A DNA stretch of 6,716 bases from an uncultured Collinsella sp. (GTDB lineage Bacteria > Actinomycetota > Coriobacteriia > Coriobacteriales > Coriobacteriaceae): positions 1 to 6,716 of the forward strand of contig CABSBK010000062.1 of NCBI GenBank assembly GCA_902475865.1, written 5' to 3'. Below the pieces are notes generated by a model. It was given only the letters and a program-made list of their open reading frames with translations, made no database searches and was not told the DNA's origin. Positions 1 to 4,872 of this stretch are shown here, piece after piece; the first letter of the stretch is position 1; the number at the start of each line of letters is the position of its first letter. The translations under genes and the position numbers were made by a program.

Positions 1-1399
1 CCGCGACGTTCTTGTACCAGTACGCACTCGCCTTGGGATAGCGCTTCTGGGTCTCGAAGTCGATGTAGAACAGGCCGTAGCGCTTGTTATAGCCGTTGGT
101 CCAGGAGAACTGGTCCTGCAGCGACCACACAAAGTAACCGTCGACGTTTACGCCGCCGTCGATTGCCTTGAGGATCCATGCGAGATGCTGACGCATGTAG
201 TCGATGCGAGGGGCGTCGTCGATAAAGCCGTCCTCAAAGTCGTCCTTATAGCCCATGCCGTTCTCGGTGATGTAGATTTTCTTGTAGTTGGGGTAATCGT
301 TCTTAATGCGGAGCAGCAGGTCGTAGAGGCCCTCGGGATAGATAATCCAGTCCCAATCGGTGGTGGGTATGCCTTCGCGCACGCATGACTCGCCCACGCC
401 CTTGAGGAACCAGCGCGAGGAGCCCTTGTCGCCGGTGCCATTGTGGTTGATGTCGTTTTCGCCTTCGGCGGCACGCAGGAACTGGCACTTGTAGGTGTTG
501 ACGCCCAGGCAATCGTTGTAGGGGAGCGCGGCGGTCAGCGCGGCGATGTCCTCGTCGCGGACGTCGAGCTCGCCGCCGGCGATATGGGCCAGCTTGGTCG
601 CAGCCTCCATGGTGTCGGCTGCATAGTGGCCGCGGAAGGTGGCGTCGAGTACCCAGCGGTTGTTGATGACGTCGGCCATGCGAGCTGCCTCGCAGTCGGC
701 GGCGTTGTTGGGATCGAGGGGATACTTGGGCTCCAGGTTCTGGACAATGCCGATCTCGCCCTCAAAGCCGCCCTCATGGAAGGCAACGACAGCCTTGGCG
801 TGGGCCACCATCATGTTGTGCATGAGCTGGAAGGCCTTGTCCAGGCGATACTTCTCGCCGTGCGGCCAGTTGCCGACGATAAAGCTGCCCTCGGCGGTTG
901 CGGGAATCTCGTTAAAGGTAAACCAGTGCTTGACCTCGGTGAACTCGGCAAAGCAGAACTTGGCGTACTCGACAAAGGCGTCGATCGTCGTGCGCGTCAG
1001 GAAGCCCTCACCGCCATTCTGGTAGAAGGCCTCGGGCGTATCGAAGTGATCGAGCGTGACATAGGGGATAACGCCGGCTTTATTGCAGGTGGCGAAAAGC
1101 TCGTGATAGAAGGCGACACCCTCGGGGTTGATCTCGCCAGTGCCGTTGGGGAAGATACGGCTCCAAGCGATGGAGACGCGGATACCGTTGATGCCGAAGC
1201 GCTGGCACAGGTCGATATCGACCGGGTACTTGTTGTAGAAATCGCTTGCGGGATCGGGGGAGAAGCGACCCTGGGCTGCCAGGAAATCGTCCCAGGGCAC
1301 TTTGCCCTTGCCGTGCGTACGGGTCTCGCCCTCAACCTGGTAAGCAGCGGTGGCGCCGCCAAACACAAAGCCGTCGGGGAACTGCATGGGGTTGGTCAT
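1..1399 (-). CDS. lacG: 6-phospho-β-galactosidase (GH1), C-terminus cut by window edge
   Basis: This cytoplasmic glycoside hydrolase family 1 enzyme hydrolyses lactose 6-phosphate to galactose 6-phosphate and glucose, the step after PTS uptake. The start ATG is at 1399, with AGAAAGGA (complement of 1406-1413) 6 nt upstream. An in-frame Met4 codons on is less well placed. The N-terminal GH1 signature FVFGGATAAYQVEG spans residues 11-24. The acid/base is E164 in TFNEI and the nucleophile is E379 in YITENGMGY. The C-terminal stretch FSWTNGYNKRYG gives S432, W433, K439 and Y441. In the Lactococcus lactis LacG structure the matching residues are E160, E375, S428, W429, K435 and Y437, a constant offset of four. 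S/K/Y bind the 6-phosphate, and the Trp is the residue that marks 6-phospho-galactosidases rather than 6-phospho-glucosidases. About 466 residues are visible and the family is near 468, so only a handful are missing. It lies downstream of lacE, presumably in one transcript. Confidence 0.93.
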   Translation of the reverse strand, partial: MTNPMQFPDGFVFGGATAAYQVEGETRTHGKGKVPWDDFLAAQGRFSPDPASDFYNKYPVDIDLCQRFGINGIRVSIAWSRIFPNGTGEINPEGVAFYHELFATCNKAGVIPYVTLDHFDTPEAFYQNGGEGFLTRTTIDAFVEYAKFCFAEFTEVKHWFTFNEIPATAEGSFIVGNWPHGEKYRLDKAFQLMHNMMVAHAKAVVAFHEGGFEGEIGIVQNLEPKYPLDPNNAADCEAARMADVINNRWVLDATFRGHYAADTMEAATKLAHIAGGELDVRDEDIAALTAALPYNDCLGVNTYKCQFLRAAEGENDINHNGTGDKGSSRWFLKGVGESCVREGIPTTDWDWIIYPEGLYDLLLRIKNDYPNYKKIYITENGMGYKDDFEDGFIDDAPRIDYMRQHLAWILKAIDGGVNVDGYFVWSLQDQFSWTNGYNKRYGLFYIDFETQKRYPKASAYWYKNVA

Positions 1400-1433
1400 G
1401 AGTCATCCTTTCTGTGGGATACGAATAGGGGGA

Positions 1434-1460
1434 GGTGCCCGAACTGGGGATCCGGGCACC
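1434..1460 (-). other. lacE-lacG intercistronic hairpin
   Basis: A perfect 8-bp GC-rich stem, GGTGCCCG (1434-1441) with CGGGCACC (1453-1460), closes an 11-nt loop in the 75-nt gap between the lacE stop and the lacG start. Read in the direction of transcription it is followed by a C-rich run rather than a U-tract, so it does not look like a full intrinsic terminator. It could protect the upstream message from 3' decay, mark a processing site or partly attenuate lacG. The structure is visible in the sequence; the role is inferred. Confidence 0.5.
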
Positions 1461-1474
1461 AACAGAGGGAGGAA

Positions 1475-3253
1475 CTAGTCGAGGTTCTCGCGGAGCCACT
1501 TGATGGCGCCGGCGGGGTCGCGGGTAAGGTCGATATATTCCTTACCGCGCGGGGCGAGCAGCTTAATGCCCAGGCGATCGGTGTCGGCCTTCATGTCGTT
1601 GTAGTAGCTACGAACCTGCGGGGCGAGCACGATGACGTCGTACTGATCCATGATGGCAGTGTGCTGGCCATAGGCGCCTGCGGAGGAAGCGATGTTCTCT
1701 CCGGTCTGCGCGGCACCTTCCTTGATGGCATTGGCGAGCATGGCAGAGGTGCCGGCGCCGGCGCACAGGACGAGGACCTTCAGGCCATCGACGTCCTTCT
1801 TAGCGGATGCATCGGAGGCGGACTCGGGCTGATCGGCGACAGGCTTGCTGTCGGCGGCAGCGGCGGTCGGCTCGACGGCAGCGGTGGCCTGCTCGACAGC
1901 GGGCGCAGGGGTGCTGGCGACGATGGTGGCAGCACCATCGGACTCGAGACCCAGCTCGGCGGCGCGCTCGGCCTCCTGGTCGCAGAGCAGCTTATCGTAT
2001 GCCTTCAAGAACGGCAGGTAGATGATGGCGTCCAGCAAGATGATGATCGCGACAAATACCAGGGCGATAAGCTGGAAGTTCGTGGTGATGAAAATGCCGA
2101 TGGGGGCAGGGGTAGCCCAAGGCACCACGAAGGAGAAACCGTTCATGCCCACGTTATCGATAAAGAACTTGGCAACACTCACGTTGACGCAGCCGGCGGC
2201 AACAAAGGGGATGAGCATGTAGGGGTTAAGGATCATCGGCGCGCCAAAGAGCAGCGGTTCGTTGACGGCGAAGGCAACAGGAACAATCGAGGCCTTACCG
2301 ACGGCTTTGAGCTGCTTGGACTTCATAAAGAGAATCAGCAGAAGCGGCACGATGAACGTGGCGCCGGTGCCGCCGAACTCACCCACGAGCGACATGTTAA
2401 AGGTGAGGGAGTGGGCGGGGTGGCCGCCTGTCAGCAGAACCTGCAGGTTCTCGGCCTGGTTGGCAAGACGGATGGGGTCGATGCCCGGCTGGACGATCGA
2501 GGGGCCGTGGACGCCGATGAACCAGAAGAACGCGGTGGCTGCCTGGATAAGGATAAGGCCAGGATAGGTTTCTGCAGCGGTAAAGAGCGGGGAAAGCAGT
2601 TTAATAAGCAGCTCAGAGAATGGAACGCCCATGAGGTTACGCACGACGACATCGATGATGCCGCAGATGATGACGGCGCCGCCAAAGGGGATAATGTCGC
2701 GGAAGTTCTGAGCGATGGCGCCCGGGACCTCCTTGGGCAGCTTAATGGTCAGATCGCGCGAGACGCAGAATTTGTAGACCCACACGGTGATGAACGCGGC
2801 GATATAGGCCGAGAACAGACCGCGCGTACCCATGCTGGTGCAATCGAAGACCGAAAGCTCGGAGCCGTTGAACTTGGTGGTGAACTGCGTGACTGCGAGC
2901 AGCAGCATGCTGCACTGGGCGGCCACCATGGTGGAACCGTCGTTGAGCACTTTGCCGGCGGGCATGCGACGGTTCATGGAAGCCGTAAAGTTCTTGGCGG
3001 TGGTGCCGGCAACCATGATGCCCATGACGCCCATGGTGAAGTTGTACAGCTTGTTGCACCAGTCGATGAGCGGCTGGGGCAGCGTGATGCCAACTACGCC
3101 AGGAAGGGTGGCGATCAGTAGGAAGATCGAAGAGGTGAGGACGATGGGCATGCACCCAAGGAATCCGTCCTTAATGGCCTGGAGGTAGATGTTCCTCGAG
3201 ATCTTCTCAAAGAACGGTTGATGCTTTTCGAGCATCTTTACGATGGCGTCCAT
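1475..3253 (-). CDS. lacE: PTS lactose-type permease EIICB (copy 1, operon with lacG)
   Basis: This membrane permease of the lactose/cellobiose PTS family imports a β-galactoside and phosphorylates it during transport. It has 592 residues, close to the usual length of a LacE EIICB fusion. The EIIC domain covers about residues 1-420 and is rich in hydrophobic helices. It includes the family motifs FFEKISRNIYLQAIKDGF (near 14-31), FIGVHGPS with H249, and VNEPLLFGAP with E332. These two correspond to the substrate-site His and Glu (H250, E334) of the bcChbC structure. A low-complexity Ala/Pro/Glu linker (about 436-488) leads to the EIIB domain, whose phospho-accepting cysteine is C497 in LVLCAGAGTS. 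The start at 3253 has AAAGGAG (complement of 3258-3264) 4 nt upstream; the stop is TAG. LacG 75 nt downstream supports a lactose or other β-galactoside substrate. No EIIA is present in the window, so one must come from elsewhere. The divergent palindrome upstream implies repression by the adjacent LacI-family protein. Confidence 0.93.
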   Translation of the reverse strand: MDAIVKMLEKHQPFFEKISRNIYLQAIKDGFLGCMPIVLTSSIFLLIATLPGVVGITLPQPLIDWCNKLYNFTMGVMGIMVAGTTAKNFTASMNRRMPAGKVLNDGSTMVAAQCSMLLLAVTQFTTKFNGSELSVFDCTSMGTRGLFSAYIAAFITVWVYKFCVSRDLTIKLPKEVPGAIAQNFRDIIPFGGAVIICGIIDVVVRNLMGVPFSELLIKLLSPLFTAAETYPGLILIQAATAFFWFIGVHGPSIVQPGIDPIRLANQAENLQVLLTGGHPAHSLTFNMSLVGEFGGTGATFIVPLLLILFMKSKQLKAVGKASIVPVAFAVNEPLLFGAPMILNPYMLIPFVAAGCVNVSVAKFFIDNVGMNGFSFVVPWATPAPIGIFITTNFQLIALVFVAIIILLDAIIYLPFLKAYDKLLCDQEAERAAELGLESDGAATIVASTPAPAVEQATAAVEPTAAAADSKPVADQPESASDASAKKDVDGLKVLVLCAGAGTSAMLANAIKEGAAQTGENIASSAGAYGQHTAIMDQYDVIVLAPQVRSYYNDMKADTDRLGIKLLAPRGKEYIDLTRDPAGAIKWLRENLD

Positions 3254-3330
3254 AGAGCTCCTTTGCTACTTGATGCGCGATGCATGTGGATGGAACTGGT
3301 CGTCGATGGATGGTCAGGACTGCCCGGAAA

Positions 3331-3349
3331 CCTTCCCGCTTAAGGAAGG
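3331..3349 (-). other. small hairpin in lacE leader
   Basis: CCTTCC (3331-3336) and GGAAGG (3344-3349) form a 6-bp stem with a 7-nt loop, lying between the operator and the lacE start. In the lacE direction it is followed by only TTT and then GC-rich sequence, so it is weak as a terminator. If transcription starts at or near the operator, lacE has an untranslated leader of roughly 100 nt that contains this stem. I see no recognisable riboswitch or LicT/BglG-type antiterminator site in the leader. Its function is unknown and it may be fortuitous. Confidence 0.3.
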
Positions 3350-3354
3350 CATTG

Positions 3355-3378
3355 CGAAATGACAACGTTGTCATTTCG
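3355..3378. promoter_or_regulatory. 24-bp perfect palindromic operator for LacI-family repressor
   Basis: CGAAATGACAAC at 3355-3366 is followed directly by its exact reverse complement at 3367-3378, a perfect 24-bp inverted repeat centred on a CG step. Even-length palindromes with a central CG are typical LacI-family operators, in which the hinge-helix leucines intercalate at that step. It sits in the gap between lacE and the divergent LacI-family gene, about 100 bp upstream of lacE, where a bound repressor could cover the lacE promoter. I could not place a convincing -35/-10 pair for lacE; TTGTCA within the palindromes is a possible -35. The operator identity is strongly inferred from position and symmetry. 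Confidence 0.82.
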
Positions 3379-3380
3379 TT

Positions 3381-3399
3381 AATGACAACGTAAGACATT
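3381..3399. promoter_or_regulatory. second, degenerate operator-like site
   Basis: AATGACAACGT at 3381-3391 repeats eleven bases of the left half of the perfect palindrome (3358-3368) exactly 23 bp further on. The right half is degraded: AAGACATT appears where TTGTCATT is expected, and one base is inserted. A spacing of 23 bp is about two helical turns, so two repressor dimers could bind side by side on nearly the same DNA face. It probably acts as an auxiliary, lower-affinity site. Confidence 0.5.
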
Positions 3400-3459
3400 T
3401 TTGGAAGAGCAACAAGGATTTACGGGTGAACGGTCGGTATTGTCCGGTAAACGGCAAAT

Positions 3460-3486
3460 TTGAAAACCGAGCAGGTAGTGTATGCT
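3460..3486 (+). promoter_or_regulatory. possible promoter of the LacI-family gene
   Basis: TTGAAA at 3460-3465 (five of six matches to a -35) and TATGCT at 3481-3486 (four of six to a -10) lie in an AT-richer patch upstream of the repressor gene. The spacer is only 15 nt, shorter than the preferred 17, so this is a tentative call. The start codon would follow about 35-40 nt downstream of the predicted initiation point. The operator at 3355-3378 lies some 80 bp upstream of this promoter. Confidence 0.3.
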
Positions 3487-3519
3487 AGAACGCAAAGAAC
3501 GATCGATAGGGAACCGACT

Positions 3520-3523
3520 GGAG
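3520..3523 (+). promoter_or_regulatory. ribosome binding site that favours a GTG start at 3529
   Basis: GGAG is the only good Shine-Dalgarno match upstream of the repressor's helix-turn-helix. It lies 5 nt before the in-frame GTG at 3529 but 14 nt before the ATG at 3538, which makes the GTG the better-spaced start. The two choices differ by three residues and do not affect the DNA-binding domain. Confidence 0.5.
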
Positions 3524-3528
3524 AAGCA

Positions 3529-4539
3529 GTGACAACGATGGACAAGAAAAGCGTCTCAATGAACGATGTGGCGGTTGCCGCGGGTGTTTCCCTCAAGACG
3601 GTGTCTCGTGTGATTAATGAGCCCGATAGCGTGCGAGAGTCGACGCGCGATAGGGTCCATGCTGCCATGGAAGCGCTTGGGTTCCGGGCGAACTTTGCCG
3701 CGCGTTCACTCAAGTTGGGCCGTTACGGGTGCATCGGCGTGGTGCTGTTCCACTTGTCGGGCGGCAACGTGGACATGATTGACGGTATCGCCGATGCCGC
3801 CGCAGAGCGAGGCTTTGCGCTCACGATGATTAAAAAGCGGGCGGGGGAGAAGATGACCCTTGCCGAAGCGGCACGTAGGATGTCGCAGCTTCCCGTCGAC
3901 GGCATGATTTTCAACCTGCGCCAGATGGTCGATGACTTTGATACCTTTGAGGCGCCGAAAGACCTCAAGACGGTGATTATCACGTCGATGGAACATCCTA
4001 CCTGCTCTACCGTCAGTGACGACCAAGAGGGTGGTGCGCGCATGGCGTGCGAGTATTTCTTGAATCGCGGACACAAGAACGTGTACTTCGTCTCTGGTAA
4101 GAAAGAGTCGCTGTCGAGCCAGTGCCGTATGAAAGGTTGGCGTGCGGCACTCGAGACGCGTGGCATTGAGCCGCCCGAGCCTCTGCAAGGCGATTGGAAT
4201 GCGGATAGTGGCTATGCCGCGGGCCTTGCGCTTGCCGATAAGCCCGATTGCACGGCGGTCCTCGCTGCTAACGACTGCATGGCAAACGGCGTGATGATGG
4301 CTCTACGTGACAAGGGGCTCAGTGTGCCCGACGACGTGTCCGTGATCGGCTTCGACGATGAGCTCTACAAGACGATTCCCAACTCGATTCTGACGTCAGT
4401 GAAGTTTCGCCACCGCGAGCTGGGCGTCCGTGCGCTTAACGAAGTCGTCGCAGGTTTGGAAGCCCCGAGCTCCAGAAGCCGCACGCTCGTCTCGGGCGTG
4501 TTGGTCGAGCGTTCCAGCGTACGAGACCTGCGGGCGTAG
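3529..4539 (+). CDS. LacI-family transcriptional repressor
   Basis: This sugar-responsive DNA-binding regulator very probably represses the divergent lacE-lacG operon. From the GTG at 3529 it has 336 residues, normal for the family. The helix-turn-helix is at about residues 11-31 (MNDVAVAAGVSLKTVSRVIN), followed by the usual NEPDSVRESTRDRV segment and a hinge helix at 57-62 (AARSLK) whose Leu is the expected minor-groove intercalator. The rest is a periplasmic-binding-protein-like effector domain: the segment with LAANDCMANGVMMAL, VPDDVSVIGFDD and SILTSVKF is typical of the C-terminal subdomain. A TTG-initiated upstream extension (3460) is rejected because it has no ribosome binding site and adds residues with no family match. 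The perfect palindrome 151 bp upstream is the likely operator. The inducer cannot be read from the sequence; a β-galactoside, its 6-phosphate or galactose 6-phosphate is likely from context. It resembles the wider family rather than E. coli LacI specifically, so no symbol is given. Confidence 0.92.
   Translation: MTTMDKKSVSMNDVAVAAGVSLKTVSRVINEPDSVRESTRDRVHAAMEALGFRANFAARSLKLGRYGCIGVVLFHLSGGNVDMIDGIADAAAERGFALTMIKKRAGEKMTLAEAARRMSQLPVDGMIFNLRQMVDDFDTFEAPKDLKTVIITSMEHPTCSTVSDDQEGGARMACEYFLNRGHKNVYFVSGKKESLSSQCRMKGWRAALETRGIEPPEPLQGDWNADSGYAAGLALADKPDCTAVLAANDCMANGVMMALRDKGLSVPDDVSVIGFDDELYKTIPNSILTSVKFRHRELGVRALNEVVAGLEAPSSRSRTLVSGVLVERSSVRDLRA
3530..3544. promoter_or_regulatory. operator-like sequence over the repressor start codon
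   Basis: TGACAACG at 3530-3537 repeats the core of the operator half-site, and GACA follows after three bases. This gives TGACAACGnnnGACA, the same arrangement as the degenerate second site at 3383-3397. It overlaps the repressor's start region about 171 bp from the centre of the perfect palindrome. It could support autoregulation by roadblock or looping, but an eight-base match plus four could also arise by chance under coding constraint. Confidence 0.28.
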
Positions 4540-4556
4540 ACGTGCTCAGCCTGTTC

Positions 4557-4613
4557 ATCTCAATCTGTAACAGTTAGGACCGAAAATCCCTGCTAGATGT
4601 TACAGATTGAGAT
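4557..4613 (+). repeat. stem-loop copy 1
   Basis: A perfect 16-bp stem, ATCTCAATCTGTAACA (4557-4572) with its reverse complement at 4598-4613, closes a 25-nt loop. Past one mismatch the loop can pair further, UUAG (4574-4577) with CUAG (4593-4596), including one U·G pair. It begins 17 bp after the repressor stop codon. No U-tract follows, so it is not an obvious intrinsic terminator. Confidence 0.8.
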
Positions 4614-4638
4614 CTTTCGGCTCGGCTTATTCCGTTTG

Positions 4639-4693
4639 TCTCGATCTGTAACATCTAAGCGGTCAAAAGCGGTCTACATGTTACAGATTGAGA
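4639..4693 (+). repeat. stem-loop copy 2
   Basis: A 15-bp stem pairs 4639-4653 with 4679-4693. One position is G4643 opposite T4689, a G·U pair in plus-strand RNA. T4654-A4678 adds another pair. The loop sequence (with AAGCGGTC and AGCGGTCT) differs from copies 1 and 3, so the stem is better conserved than the loop. A TTTT run follows the right arm (4694-4697), which gives this copy a weak resemblance to a terminator. Confidence 0.78.
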
Positions 4694-4712
4694 TTTTCGG
4701 CTTGGCCTGTGC

Positions 4713-4777
4713 GTTCACCTCGATCTGTAACAGCTAGGACCAAAAAACTCGGCTAGATGTTACGGATCGAGGTGAAC
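4713..4777 (+). repeat. stem-loop copy 3
   Basis: This is the longest of the three: 4713-4732 pairs with 4758-4777 over 20 bp. The single non-Watson-Crick position is T4726 opposite G4764, a U·G pair in plus-strand RNA. Inside the loop, CTAG (4734-4737) pairs with CTAG (4753-4756). The outer arms extend five pairs beyond those of the other copies (GTTCA/TGAAC). Confidence 0.8.
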
Positions 4778-4801
4778 AGGAGGACGGGTGCGGTCTAAAC
4801 A

Positions 4802-4840
4802 AAATGGCCCGCGCATCACACATCGATGCACGGGCCATTT
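4802..4840. terminator. bidirectional intrinsic terminator between repressor and second EIICB gene
   Basis: AAATGGCCCG (4802-4811) pairs perfectly with CGGGCCATTT (4831-4840). After one C·A mismatch, a further five pairs form (GCATC with GATGC). In the plus direction the stem runs into TTTATTGT; in the minus direction it runs into TTTTGTTT. It lies between two converging genes, 32 nt beyond the stop codon of the minus-strand EIICB gene and about 260 nt beyond that of the repressor, so it can end both transcripts. Confidence 0.88.
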
Positions 4841-4872
4841 ATTGTCTGCGAGCGGCAGGTGGTGTCAGCGTC

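Larger units (their letters stand above)
4557..4777 (+). repeat. three tandem ~80-bp stem-loop repeats
   Basis: Three imperfect copies of one unit lie between the repressor gene and the terminator. The shared core TCxATCTGTAACA recurs at intervals of 81 and 79 bp, and each copy has the inverse TGTTACxGATxGA about 25 nt later. The bases between stems are also related (TTTCGGCTxGGC precedes copies 2 and 3), so the whole unit was duplicated rather than just the palindrome. There is no transposase, no CRISPR-like uniform spacer pattern and no supported open frame here. Candidate roles are a repetitive extragenic palindrome family, a 3'-UTR structure of the repressor message, or an array of protein-binding sites. 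Confidence 0.82.

Noticed and set aside
443..3121. A very long open frame on the plus strand opposite lacG and lacE
   Set aside because: It is the antisense shadow of two well-supported genes in GC-rich DNA. Its translation is Gly/Asp/Val-rich low-complexity sequence with no family motif, and it crosses the intercistronic gap and both genes without a ribosome binding site.
3254..3354. Antiterminator (LacT/BglG-type) RNA site or riboswitch in the lacE leader
   Set aside because: I find no match to the RAT-type sequence and no strong terminator following the small hairpin; a repressor and operator already explain control.
3460..3528. N-terminal extension of the LacI-family protein from a TTG at 3460
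   Set aside because: There is no Shine-Dalgarno sequence before it, it overlaps the likely promoter, and the extra residues do not belong to a LacI-family N-terminus.
4557..4777. CRISPR array
   Set aside because: There are only three units, the palindromic arms are separated by 25-nt loops that are themselves related, and the inter-unit sequences are similar between copies rather than unique spacers.
4778..4800. AGGAGG (4778-4783) followed by GTG (4788) as a possible small-gene start
   Set aside because: The spacing is short, and the frame runs straight through the intrinsic terminator into sequence antisense to the EIICB gene.
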